Positions 33,836 to 42,341 of a stretch of DNA of 49,198 nt are shown piece after piece. Origin of the DNA: Collinsella sp. AM18-10 (lineage in GTDB: Bacteria; Actinomycetota; Coriobacteriia; Coriobacteriales; Coriobacteriaceae). The notes under the pieces are model-generated. The model saw only the letters and a list, made by a program, of their open reading frames with translations, did no database searches and was not told the origin of the DNA. The translations under genes were made by a program, and so were the position numbers. The stretch covers positions 1,607-50,804 of the forward strand of contig NZ_QRJO01000016.1 in NCBI RefSeq assembly GCF_003471585.1. The letters run 5' to 3'. Every line of letters starts with the position of its first letter. Position 1 is the stretch's first letter.

Positions 33836-34663
33836 CTAGCCTCGCTGCTGGACAATCTGTTCGATGAGCTTCGCGACGGAGTCCTCGGCTGCGTCCCCGA
33901 TCAGGTGATGGGCCGCGGCCTTCGCCTCTGGCATCGCGCCCGCGACTGCGTAGGAGTTCGGCACCTTTTCGAGGAGCGTCACGTCGTTTTCCGAGTCTCC
34001 GATAAAAGCGACCTCGTCCAGCGTGACCCCAAGGCTGCCGAGAAGCGCGTCGAGTCCGTTTACCTTGCTCCAGCCAGCCGGAACAACATCGAGGAAGAAT
34101 GGGACGGGCGAGGGGAAATCAAGCTCTGGGCAGGCTTCCTTGCATCGACTCCGAACGACTTCCGTCGGGGCGGAGCTGACGTTGACGAAGATGCCGGCGG
34201 TGATGACGTCACGGTTCGTGGGCACGTCTCCGAGCGCCATGTCTCTTCCGGAGTCCTTAACGATTTCCAGGGCGAATTCGTCGCCAGGCTCGACGGCGCA
34301 GAGGAACTGCTCGCAGCGTTTGCCTGTCTCATCGACATCGGCGACTAGCCAGAGTGACGTCCCCGCGTAGGGGCGTACGGCGCTATTGAGCTTGACGAGG
34401 GCCTCCGTCGAGAGCGTCTTTTTGAACACGAGTTCGCCGCTGGAGAAGACCTTCTTTCCGTTGGCCATGATGCCGGTCGAGAAACAGCGCGCGTCGCCGT
34501 CAAAGGCATCGGCCAGGTCGGCGTAGTCGCGGCCGCTTGCGGGGCCGAACGCGATGCCCGCATCAAGCGCCGAAAGAATCGCGCTGTGCGTGCGCTCCGA
34601 TACGACCCTTGAGCCAAACGGCAGCAGGGTCCCGTCCATGTCTGCGAGGATGAGCTTTATCAA
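33836..34663 (-). CDS. Cof-type HAD phosphatase
   Basis: A 275-residue HAD-superfamily hydrolase of the Cof/IIB type, usually acting on sugar phosphates or similar metabolites. Motif I ADMDGTLL (Asp8, Asp10), motif II near SGRDYADL, motif III Lys in WSKVNGLDALLGSLG, and motif IV GDSENDVTLL are all present, with the IIB cap between I and III. The start is TTG 34663, with GGGAGG about 6 nt upstream. It is co-oriented with the RpiR regulator gene upstream of it (gap 49 bp), so both may form one transcript divergent from the MFS gene. Confidence 0.88.
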   Translation of the reverse strand: MIKLILADMDGTLLPFGSRVVSERTHSAILSALDAGIAFGPASGRDYADLADAFDGDARCFSTGIMANGKKVFSSGELVFKKTLSTEALVKLNSAVRPYAGTSLWLVADVDETGKRCEQFLCAVEPGDEFALEIVKDSGRDMALGDVPTNRDVITAGIFVNVSSAPTEVVRSRCKEACPELDFPSPVPFFLDVVPAGWSKVNGLDALLGSLGVTLDEVAFIGDSENDVTLLEKVPNSYAVAGAMPEAKAAAHHLIGDAAEDSVAKLIEQIVQQRG

Positions 34664-34712
34664 GGGGTCCTCCCGTTTCGGTCTGGGCGTCGGTGCGCCG
34701 GTGTGCGTCGTC

Positions 34713-35576
34713 CTAGCTGTATTGCCTGTCTCCCAAGAGATTCTTCGAGATGATCCTGTTAAACTCTACCGGGTCATCCCAGCAAGAGGTCAGGAAGAGG
34801 AACAGCAGCTCGATGACGAAGTTGATCGAGCTGTGCGAGAAGGCGACCTCGGTTCCGGTGATGGCCTGATCTCGCGAGATGGCTCGGATGATATACGTGG
34901 CACGCTTCGCGAGCGGCGTATCTGGGTTGTCTGTGATCATGATGATGGGGGTGTTCGAATCCTCGGCAGAGTCGAATATGTTGACGAGGCGCTTCGAGTA
35001 TCCGGACGTCGAAATGACGAGCAGGATGTCATTCTCCTTGAGGCTGGTTGCGGCGGAGACCATGGCATCGGTGGTACTGGGGCAAAACGCCCTGACTCCA
35101 ACCTGTGAGAGCTTGAACGCCGCGTTTACGCCCATGCTAATCGAGTTGCCGACGCCCGCAATCAGGACGAGGTTGGCGTTGTGGAGCAGATTGACGACTG
35201 CCGAAAAGTCATCGGAGTCAATGAGCGAGGCGGTTTGGGAGAGCTCCTTGACCTTGTGAGACAGGACGTACTTAATGGAGCCCTCGACGTCGTCCAGAGT
35301 AACCTTGCCGCCCGTGGCCTTTTCCTCGCCGGAGGCCCTGCTGATGGATATGCCGAGCGCCAGACGCATGTCCGAATAGGTTCGGTAGTCAAGCGTCCTT
35401 GCGAACCTCGAAACAGACGCCGGTGACGTACCGGTTCCTGCGGCGAGTTCGCGGACGGTCATCGTTGCGACGTCCGACGGGTGGTCGAGCACATACGTTG
35501 CGATTGCCTTCTCCGAGGGGGATAGGCTGTTCATGACCGCGCAGATGTGGCTGAGCACATCCCCTGTCTTATCCAT
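34713..35576 (-). CDS. RpiR-family transcriptional regulator
   Basis: 287 residues: N-terminal HTH (~1-75; SPSEKAIATYVLDHP, TVRELAAGTGTSPASVSRFARTL) and a C-terminal SIS sugar-phosphate isomerase-like domain (~125-260; VLIAGVGNSISMGVNAAFKL, LLVISTSGYSKR) that senses a phosphorylated sugar. AAGGAG precedes ATG 35576. It is divergent from the MFS transporter and the aldolase-PTS genes, with palindromic sites between, so it most likely controls that sugar module. Confidence 0.9.
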   Translation of the reverse strand: MDKTGDVLSHICAVMNSLSPSEKAIATYVLDHPSDVATMTVRELAAGTGTSPASVSRFARTLDYRTYSDMRLALGISISRASGEEKATGGKVTLDDVEGSIKYVLSHKVKELSQTASLIDSDDFSAVVNLLHNANLVLIAGVGNSISMGVNAAFKLSQVGVRAFCPSTTDAMVSAATSLKENDILLVISTSGYSKRLVNIFDSAEDSNTPIIMITDNPDTPLAKRATYIIRAISRDQAITGTEVAFSHSSINFVIELLFLFLTSCWDDPVEFNRIISKNLLGDRQYS

Positions 35577-35638
35577 GGTTACTCCTTGGCCCTAGTTTGC
35601 TTCGTATCTTAGGTCAAGAGAGGTGAAAATAAAGCAAA

Positions 35639-35814
35639 ATGTTTCATAAGCGGTGAAATAGCGTTTCACCGCTGATTTTCTACCGTTCACGGTAAATCGG
35701 TGCTTCCCCGGCGCAATCTCATCTTGAGCTGCTATCTTATGAGCCGTGAAACAACGGCACGAAAACGATGAAACAACAGAACATTGTTCCAACGCCTCAC
35801 AACTTTGTTTCACG
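35639..35814. promoter_or_regulatory. operator region with TTTCAC/GTGAAA sites
   Basis: A perfect palindrome AGCGGTGAAA-5-TTTCACCGCT at 35649-35673; a second palindrome ACCGT-TC-ACGGT at 35682-35693; GTGAAACA at 35746-35753 inside GCCGT..ACGGC arms; ATGAAACA near 35768; TTGTTTCAC near 35805. The shared core GTGAAACA suggests binding sites for the divergent RpiR regulator. A -10-like TATCTT lies near 35733. Confidence 0.65.
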
Positions 35815-35876
35815 CTAGATGGCGAATCACTTCGAAGCCCAGACAGGCACCCGGCGAGCAAGAAGGGAGAAGCACG

Positions 35877-36488
35877 ATGCACAACGCCAGGACAAACGCA
35901 AGCATGACTTCGCTGTTCTTCGCGAACGTCCTCTACTGGGTCTGCGCGGGCGTGTACTCGCCGTTCCTCTCCGCTCACTACACGAGCCTCGGCCTCAGCG
36001 CAGCCCAGACCGGCATCCTCCTCGCGGCGACCCCGGTGTGTGCGCTCGCCATCCAGCCGCTCTGGTCGACGATCGCCGACAAGCTCGGGCGCCGCCGCGC
36101 GGTCATCGTGATCCTCTGCCTTGCGGCGGCGGTACTCGCTCCGCTGTATTACCTGGCGTCGACGTTCGTCCCGGTCCTTCTCGTAACCTTTGCGTTCTCG
36201 GCGTTTTTCTCGGGGCTCCTGCCCCTGAGCGACTCCCTCGTCATCGAGCTCGCGGATCGCTCTGGCCTGGACTTTTCTCGCATTCGCATGGGTGGCACTA
36301 TCGGCTATGCCATCGTCGTCCTGATCGTCGGTCGGCTGCTCGACATGGCTCCTCAAATCCAGTTCGCGGTGGTCTCTGCCGCGCTGGTGGTCTTCGCGGC
36401 TCACATGTGGCGCCTCCCCGAGGCGGGAATTCGCGCCAATGCCGCGGACGATCCCAAGGTCTCCCACGGAAAGGGCCTCCTCTCGCTC
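35877..36488 (+). pseudogene. MFS transporter, 5' part (split by insertion)
   Basis: The first ~204 codons of a major facilitator (MFS_1-like, LacY-type fold): ATG 35877 after GGGAG, then about six membrane segments (TSLFFANVLYWVCAGVYSPF, ADKLGRRRAVIVILCLAAAV). The frame ends two codons inside the inserted element at a stop (36492-36494). The C-terminal half continues in frame after the element at 38018. Joining 36488 to 38018 gives LLSL-LFTSNEI, consistent with an uninterrupted loop between helices 6 and 7. Likely a sugar or oligosaccharide:H+ symporter for this locus before disruption. Confidence 0.85.
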
Positions 36489-36494
36489 ATATGA

Positions 36495-36767
36495 CCCAAT
36501 CCACTGTCAAGGGCCACAATGGCCCCGCCGACCGCTTGCAATCGGTCGGCGGGGCCTGCCGTTAAACCCGTCCCGGTCCGCCCCCGGCATGTCATCGACG
36601 CCTTCGGCTCAGTCTCATATCCGCGGATACCGCTCCGGCGGCCCGCAATCCTCTCCTTCGGCGGGGTTCCCCTAGTCTGTCTTCGCGCATGCGGCGGCCG
36701 CCGCGCGCACAGCGAGAACGGGGGTGTCCCCGAAGGCTGCCCGGCTCGCCGGGACGGGGGCTTATGT
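36495..36767 (-). ncRNA. Non-coding IS end, possible bridge RNA
   Basis: 273 bp downstream of the transposase with no ORF of its own. It holds a perfect 14-bp hairpin (36521-36534 with 36543-36556) and further GC-rich palindromes. In the IS110 family a structured RNA from a non-coding end guides target and donor recognition; in IS1111 members it is thought to come from the end downstream of the transposase. Position fits; the recognition loops were not identified. Confidence 0.4.
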
Positions 36768-37889
36768 CTATTCCGCGCCCTCCCGGCACATCGTGCCGAG
36801 GGCCCACAGCCACCTCACGAGCTCGGCCGCGGTGGCCGCGTTCGCCTTCGCCTGCGGCATCCCGCGGGCGATCATCTCCTCGCGGCGGCGCAGGAGCCTC
36901 TCGGACCCCTTCCTCCCGTGCATCCTTATCTCGAGGGGCACGCCGGAGCCCTTGGGCATCAGCTTCGGCTGGTGGCCGGCCTGGGCATAGCACCAGGACC
37001 CCTCGACAGCCAGCTTCCTGACGAGCGCGTTGCCGGCCCCGCTGATTCCGCCGAGGCGCACGGAGTCCGCGCTCGACCTCTGCTTCGGGGCGAGGCCGAA
37101 GTAGGCCGTCACCTGCCTGCCGGAGCGGAACCTCGAGAAGTCGCCGACCTCGGACGCGAAGGCGGCGGCGAGCGCGAACCCGCACCCCTTGATCGACTGG
37201 AGCGCCTCGACCTCGGCCGAGAGGGGGCCCGCCGCGACGGCGGCCCTGTATTCGGCGAGGAGGGCCTCCCTCGTCTCGTCGGCCGCCTCGACCTCGTTCC
37301 TCAGCGCCGCAAGCGCCCGGATGCCTCCGTCGTCGGCGGGGTGTATGCCGTCGAGCCACCTGAGGAAGCCGTACGTCCAGTACTTCCGGGGGTTGCCGGC
37401 CGGCGTCGTGCCGCCGTAGACATAGCCGCGGCGGGCTAGGAACGCCAGGAGCCGCTGCTTCGCCGCCGCGAGCCTCGCGGTCGCCGCGTCGTGGGCGGCG
37501 GCGAGGTCCCTGAGCCCCTCGATCTCGGGGGACGGCACCCATACCGGGGTGACGTCGTGCGACAGTATCGCCTTGGCCATCCTGGCCGCGTCGTTGCGGT
37601 CGTTCTTGGACGAGAGGTCGGCAGCCGACCTCGGGACCTTGGAGACGGCCGCGACGACGCAGTCGACGCCGAGCCCGGAGAGCTCCCTTTGCGGGGCGAA
37701 GCCGAGGTAGCCGCTCTCGTAGGCGGCGAGCGACGGGCCGGGGAAGCCCGACATCCACTCCGCGACCTCGCCCCAGGGGTTGCCGCGGAACCTCCTCGTC
37801 ACGGCCTCGCCCGTCTCCGCGTCGAGCGCGCAGACGGTGGTGGACCTGAGGTGTACGTCCATTCCGAAGGCGGTAGAATATCTAGGCAC
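36768..37889 (-). CDS. IS110-family DEDD transposase
   Basis: 373 residues. The N-terminal RuvC-like DEDD domain shows Asp11 (FGMDVH), Glu58 (AYESGY), Asp97 and Asp100 (SKNDRNDAARMAK). The C-terminal Transposase_20 domain has IKGCGFALAAAFASEVGDFSRF and QVTAYFGLAP, with the catalytic Ser probably in the SADSVRLGGISGAGN segment. It starts at GTG 37889 with GGGAGG 5 nt upstream. The frame is complete, so the element may be active. Confidence 0.92.
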   Translation of the reverse strand: MPRYSTAFGMDVHLRSTTVCALDAETGEAVTRRFRGNPWGEVAEWMSGFPGPSLAAYESGYLGFAPQRELSGLGVDCVVAAVSKVPRSAADLSSKNDRNDAARMAKAILSHDVTPVWVPSPEIEGLRDLAAAHDAATARLAAAKQRLLAFLARRGYVYGGTTPAGNPRKYWTYGFLRWLDGIHPADDGGIRALAALRNEVEAADETREALLAEYRAAVAAGPLSAEVEALQSIKGCGFALAAAFASEVGDFSRFRSGRQVTAYFGLAPKQRSSADSVRLGGISGAGNALVRKLAVEGSWCYAQAGHQPKLMPKGSGVPLEIRMHGRKGSERLLRRREEMIARGMPQAKANAATAAELVRWLWALGTMCREGAE

Positions 37890-38017
37890 GGGAGCCTCCC
37901 AACCTCGTTGCGGCGCGGCTGCGCCTCTGGCACTTCAACAACATTGTCGCAGCCCCGACCCGCGGTCACGAGCGGGGGCTCCTGTCGTTTCCGTGCCCCT
38001 GGATTGGGTCATAGTGT

Positions 38018-38611
38018 CTGTTTACCAGCAATGAGATCGCCTTCGTCTTGGTCTTCGCCTTCATCAGTTCGGCCGCGATTGGCTTCATCGGGGCGTTCTT
38101 GGGCCGCTACGCGGTCGAGCTTGGCGAGGGTCAGAACCTCGTGGGCGTCCTGAGTGGGGTCTCCGCTGCGAGCGAGATCCCCATCCTGCTCGTTTCCTCC
38201 AAGCTGGTCAGGCGCTTCGGCGAGATGAACCTCCTGATCTTTTCCTGCTTCATGGCGGCGCTCAGGCTCGTGCTCGTGGGCACCGGCATCGTCCCGGTCA
38301 TGATCTGCGGCCAGCTGCTGCAGAGCGTGAGTTACATGACCGTCTACTACTCCTGCGTTACCTACATTGCCAACCACACTTACGAGGATTGTCGCGCTCG
38401 AGGTCAGAGCGCCTTCGCGATGGTTCAGAGCGGTCTGTCCGTCGTGGTTGCGAACCTGTTTGGCGGTTGGGCGTGCGACGCGCTCGGCACGCACGCGGGT
38501 TTTCTGGCCTTCGCCCTCGCTTCAACGATTGCTGCGGTCGTTGCTTTTGTGGCGTACGTACTGTGGCGTCGAAGCGCAGCGCCACAGCCTGAGGGCCAGT
38601 CGGCCGCATAG
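38018..38611 (+). pseudogene. MFS transporter, 3' part (split by insertion)
   Basis: The continuation of the MFS frame from 35877: about six membrane segments (EIAFVLVFAFISSAAIGF, GVSAASEIPILLVSSKLVRRFG, LLQSVSYMTVYYSCVTYI) to a natural stop. No start codon with a good ribosome site is seen at its new 5' end, although TTG 38048 is in frame. The gene is otherwise undamaged, so the insertion looks recent. Confidence 0.85.
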
Positions 38612-38725
38612 GTTCCACCGCGTTTTGCAAGCGCCTGCCTGCTTCGCGCTTCTCTTCGTGTTCAACCAGCTGACGAGCTGAGAACTGTCCAATCCAATGG
38701 TTATCCAAGTGAAAGGAAGACAAAG

Positions 38726-39580
38726 ATGTCTCTCATCAAGGTCAACGAGCTTCTTCAACATGCGACCGAGCACCACTATGGCGTGCCCGCGATCAACGTC
38801 ATCAACACGGAGACCATCCGTTATGCGATCCAGGCCGCCGAGGATGAGCACATGCCTATCATCATCCAGTACTGGCCCGGCTTCGAGGACCACTGTGCCC
38901 TCGACATCATCGCCTTCGCCGCCCGCTATTACGCCGAGCGCGCGAGCGTGCCCGTCGCCGTCCACCAGGATCACTCCGCTGGTTACGAGATCGCCGTCAA
39001 GGGCGTCAAGGCCGGTTTCCCCTCCGTCATGGTCGACGGCTCCTCGCTTCCCTATGAGGAGAACTTCCAGCTCACGAAGGACGTCGTCCAGGTCGCCAAG
39101 ATCTTCGACGTTGACATCGAGGCCGAGCTCGGCCACGTCGGCAACGGCTCCGACGCCAACGACTTCGTGAACAGCGACCACTATACCGACCCGAACCTCG
39201 CCGAGGAGTTCGTCGAGGGCACCGGCTGTGGTTCGCTCGCCATCGCCGTCGGCAACGCCCACGGCCCCTACGTCAAGGTCCCGAACCTCGACATGGAGCG
39301 CATCAAGGCCTGCAGGGAGGCCGTCAGCGTCCCCCTCGTCATGCACGGATGCTCCGACATCCCCGACGAGCAGCTCCAGGAGGCCGTGAACCTCGGCATG
39401 AGCAAGTTCAACATCGCCACGGAGTACTTCCGCTCCATGTACCGCGCCTTCGAGAAGGACATCAGCTCCGGCAAGAACGACGGCAACGGCGTTGGCCTCC
39501 TGATGGGCGCCGCCCCCGACATGCGCGCGTTCGTCGCAAGCAAGATCCAGCTTCTGAACCCCAACCACTATTCGCTCTAG
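38726..39580 (+). CDS. Class II sugar-bisphosphate aldolase (GatY/KbaY type)
   Basis: 284 residues, zinc-dependent TIM-barrel aldolase. Catalytic Asp and zinc His lie in VHQDHS (about 82-83); further zinc ligands are His in NAHGPY (~179) and MHGCSD (~207). The usual HLDHG is HQDHS here. Substrates in the family include fructose-1,6-, tagatose-1,6-bisphosphate and inositol-derived phosphates; sequence alone does not decide. GAAAGGAAG precedes ATG 38726. First gene after the split transporter and 10 bp before the PTS EIIA gene, so it heads a catabolic operon running to about 44368. Confidence 0.9.
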   Translation: MSLIKVNELLQHATEHHYGVPAINVINTETIRYAIQAAEDEHMPIIIQYWPGFEDHCALDIIAFAARYYAERASVPVAVHQDHSAGYEIAVKGVKAGFPSVMVDGSSLPYEENFQLTKDVVQVAKIFDVDIEAELGHVGNGSDANDFVNSDHYTDPNLAEEFVEGTGCGSLAIAVGNAHGPYVKVPNLDMERIKACREAVSVPLVMHGCSDIPDEQLQEAVNLGMSKFNIATEYFRSMYRAFEKDISSGKNDGNGVGLLMGAAPDMRAFVASKIQLLNPNHYSL

Positions 39581-39590
39581 GAGAGACTCG

Positions 39591-40019
39591 ATGAAGAAAG
39601 TTCTTGTCGCGTCGCACGGTCACCTCGCAAGCGGAATCAGGAGCTCGATCGAGATCCTGACCGGTATGGCGGACATGGTGGAAGCAGTTGACTGCTACGT
39701 GGACGACTCCGATTTCACCCCTCGCATCCAGGCGTTTATTGACTCGGTGGGCCCTGAGGACGAGGCCATCATCTTCACCGACATCTACGGTGGCTCCGTC
39801 TTCCAGAAGGTCGTCCTCATGGAGCCGGAGAAGCGCGGGATCGTCCATGTTACCGGTATGAACCTCGGCCTCGTGATCGAGGCGCTCCTCGGCGCTGAGC
39901 CGGTCACGGCAGATTCGATCAAGCAGAGCGTCGAGCTGGCGAGGGCGACGATGCAGGTCGTCGAGCCTCCGAGCAAGGCCGCGGACAACGAGGGGTCCGA
40001 CGGAGACTTCTTCGATTAG
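39591..40019 (+). CDS. PTS EIIA, mannose family
   Basis: 142 residues. The phosphorylated histidine is His9 in VASHGHLASG, and the fold signature IIFTDIYGGSVFQ and VTGMNLGLVIEALL follow. It takes phosphate from HPr and passes it to EIIB. The last ~20 residues are acidic. GGAGAG lies 4-5 nt before the start. Confidence 0.92.
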   Translation: MKKVLVASHGHLASGIRSSIEILTGMADMVEAVDCYVDDSDFTPRIQAFIDSVGPEDEAIIFTDIYGGSVFQKVVLMEPEKRGIVHVTGMNLGLVIEALLGAEPVTADSIKQSVELARATMQVVEPPSKAADNEGSDGDFFD

Positions 40020-40048
40020 AGAGCACTAATAAGTAAGGAGAGGAAACA

Positions 40049-40552
40049 ATGATTGTTCAGGTTCGAGTCGATGACCGTCTGATTCACGGGCAGGTCGCCC
40101 TGGTGTGGACCAAGGAGCTCAACACCACCAGGATCATCGTCGCCAACAAGCACGCCGTGGAGAGCGATGCCCTTCGCATGACGCTTTCCATGGGTACGCC
40201 GGCGGGCCAGAAGCTCCTCGTCAAGGATGTTCCGGATGCTTGCCGCATCGCGAACGATCCGCGTGCGGACTCCATGCGCATCTTCGCGCTCACCAACTGC
40301 GTGCGTGACGTGCTTGAGCTCGTTAAAGGCGCACCGGGCAAGATCGAGGGCGTGAACGTTGCCAATGTCGGCCGCTTCGACAAGTCCGATCCGGATAGCA
40401 AGGTCGCCCTCAACTCCACGATCATGCTCAACCCGGATGAGCTCGAGGCCGCGAAGGAGCTTTGCGAGCAGGGTATTCCGGTTTTCCATCAGCTTATCCC
40501 GTCCAATCCCAAGACTCCTCTCAAGAGTCTGATCGAGGCGGCGGAGAAATAA
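40049..40552 (+). CDS. PTS EIIB, mannose family
   Basis: 167 residues of the PTSIIB_sorb type. Active-site His13 is in VDDRLIHGQVALVW. ANVGRF and KTPLKSLIE match the family ends. It phosphorylates the incoming sugar using phosphate from EIIA. It follows the EIIA gene by 29 bp with AAGGAGAGG as ribosome site. Confidence 0.93.
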   Translation: MIVQVRVDDRLIHGQVALVWTKELNTTRIIVANKHAVESDALRMTLSMGTPAGQKLLVKDVPDACRIANDPRADSMRIFALTNCVRDVLELVKGAPGKIEGVNVANVGRFDKSDPDSKVALNSTIMLNPDELEAAKELCEQGIPVFHQLIPSNPKTPLKSLIEAAEK

Positions 40553-40598
40553 GGGGATTTGGCCAGGCGGTCAAATGAAATGAGAGAAAGGAAGTCAA

Positions 40599-41411
40599 AT
40601 GATTGGGTTAGCAGTAATGGCCTGGTTGACCGTGCTGATTTGCTACGGCGGCAACTGGGTTCTCGGTCAGTGTATGATCGAGCGTCCTCTCGTGGTCGGC
40701 CTCGTTGCGGGCCTTCTGATGGGCGACGTCAAGACCGGTGTCATCATCGGTGCCTCTCTCGAGGCAATCTTCATGGGCGCGGTTAACATCGGTGGCGCCA
40801 TCTCCGCCGAGCCCGTTACCGCGACCGCCCTCGCCGTCGCCTTCACCGTTGGCGCTGGTATCGACCAGGGTGCCGCCATCACACTGGCCGTTCCCGTGGG
40901 CGTCGTCACCGCATTTCTCTCGATCTTCATGAACAACGTGTTCCTCGCGTTCTTCGCAGCCACCTTTGACAAGATGGCCGCCGAGGGCAACGAGAAGGGC
41001 CTCGCGCTTCAGCACTTCGTTCTCTGGTTCGTTAAGTACGCCGCCTTTGGCCTCATCGCCTTCCTCGGCGTTTACCTTGGCGCCGAGCCCGTTGCCGCCA
41101 TTGTCAACCAGATTCCGGCCAATGTCATGAGCGGCCTCAACGCCGTGGGTGCCCTCCTGCCCGCCGTTGGTATGGCGCTCCTGCTCCAGATGCTGTGGAG
41201 CACCGAGCTCAGCATCTACTTCTTCTTGGGCTTTACGCTCTACCAGTACCTCGGCCTCCCGATGATCGCCATCGCAGTTCTCGGTGTCATCATCGCGGTT
41301 GCCTCCGCCCTCCGCGACAAGGAGATCTTCGATCTCACCAAGAAGGGAGTGGCCACCCAGGCCGTTTCCGGCGACTCTGTAACCAGCGACGAGGAGGATT
41401 TCTTCGCATGA
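40599..41411 (+). CDS. PTS EIIC, mannose family
   Basis: 270-residue membrane permease of the EII-Sor type. Several long hydrophobic segments; VVGLVAGLLMGDVKTGVIIGASLEAIFMGAVNIGG is the family's conserved N-terminal core (residues ~30-64). Together with EIID it forms the sugar channel. Its stop overlaps the EIID start (ATGA at 41408-41411), indicating coupled translation. Confidence 0.93.
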   Translation: MIGLAVMAWLTVLICYGGNWVLGQCMIERPLVVGLVAGLLMGDVKTGVIIGASLEAIFMGAVNIGGAISAEPVTATALAVAFTVGAGIDQGAAITLAVPVGVVTAFLSIFMNNVFLAFFAATFDKMAAEGNEKGLALQHFVLWFVKYAAFGLIAFLGVYLGAEPVAAIVNQIPANVMSGLNAVGALLPAVGMALLLQMLWSTELSIYFFLGFTLYQYLGLPMIAIAVLGVIIAVASALRDKEIFDLTKKGVATQAVSGDSVTSDEEDFFA

Positions 41412-42244
41412 GCAACCTGACCAAGAATGTGAGCCCTGAAGACAAGAAGATGCTCAACAGCATTTTCCTGCGCTCCTTCTCCGTGTTCGCTTCCTGCGCC
41501 GGCGGTTCCGTCAAGGCTGGCGCCGACGGCTGGCTGTACTCCGTCCAGCCCGCGCTTAACCGCTACTACGCCGATGACCCCGAGGCTCGTGCCGACGCCA
41601 TGAAGCGTCACACGACTTGGTACAACATTACCCAGAACGTCGGCACGTTCGCCATGGGCCTCGTCGCCTCCATGGAGAGGGAGAACTCGCAGCACGAAGA
41701 CTTCGACACCGAGTCCATCGACGGTATCAAGGTCTCCCTGATGGGCCCGATGTCCGGCATCGGCGACGCAATCTTCTGGGGCGTCCTGCGTGTTATCGCC
41801 GCCGGCATCGGCATTAACCTCGCCATGAGCGGCTCGCCCCTCGGCGCGATCATGTTCCTGCTGATCTACAACATCCCGTCGATCCTCTGCCGATACTTCA
41901 TGACCTACCTCGGCTTCAGCATGGGCACCAACTTCATCTCCGAGATGTACGAGGGTGGTCTCATGAAGCTCATCACCAAGGCGACCTCCACGATCGGCCT
42001 GGTGATGATCGGCGCCATGACCGCGGCGAACGTCCAATTCAACACGATCCTGTCCATTCCGGTTCAGGACTCCGACCCCGTCATGATCCAGACCTACCTC
42101 GACTCGATCTTCAAGGGCATCGTGCCTCTGGGACTTACGCTCGTCGTCCTCTGGCTCCTGCGCAAGAAGAACGTGAACGTCAACATCATCCTGGTCGGCA
42201 TCATGGTTCTGGCGCTCGTCCTCGGCCTCGTGGGCATCGTGTAA
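41408..42244 (+). CDS. PTS EIID, mannose family
   Basis: 278 residues. The family pattern is clear: FLRSFSVFASCAGGSVKAGADGW near the N-terminus, FDTESIDGIKVSLMGPMSGIGDAIFW in the middle, and C-terminal membrane helices. Partner of EIIC. Start ATG 41408 overlaps the upstream stop by 4 nt; longer frames from 41195 are not supported. Confidence 0.93.
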   Translation: MSNLTKNVSPEDKKMLNSIFLRSFSVFASCAGGSVKAGADGWLYSVQPALNRYYADDPEARADAMKRHTTWYNITQNVGTFAMGLVASMERENSQHEDFDTESIDGIKVSLMGPMSGIGDAIFWGVLRVIAAGIGINLAMSGSPLGAIMFLLIYNIPSILCRYFMTYLGFSMGTNFISEMYEGGLMKLITKATSTIGLVMIGAMTAANVQFNTILSIPVQDSDPVMIQTYLDSIFKGIVPLGLTLVVLWLLRKKNVNVNIILVGIMVLALVLGLVGIV

Positions 42245-42341
42245 GGCGGTTTCCGGATCATCCGAAGCCTGTTCAAGGCAATTCCTGGCGGCACGCGATC
42301 GAGGACATTCGACGCGTGCCGCCCCATTAGAAGGAGAGAAT

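Larger units (their letters stand above)
36490..38013 (-). mobile_element. IS110/IS1111-type insertion sequence
   Basis: About 1.52 kb with perfect 14-bp inverted repeats TATGACCCAATCCA at 36490-36503 and 38000-38013, one transposase on the minus strand, and non-coding flanks of ~123 bp upstream and ~270 bp downstream of it. Terminal or subterminal inverted repeats and DEDD chemistry place it in the IS1111 branch. It splits an MFS gene. No obvious long target duplication is present, as expected for IS110-type recombination; the exact ends are uncertain by a few bases. Confidence 0.85.

Noticed and set aside
33492..33839. A 115-residue Arg/His-rich ORF
   Set aside because: Its composition is that of an off-frame reading, and the 49-residue membrane ORF in another frame has a much better ribosome site.
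36519..37439. Plus-strand ORFs across the insertion element
   Set aside because: High GC keeps several frames open; only the minus-strand frame shows transposase motifs.
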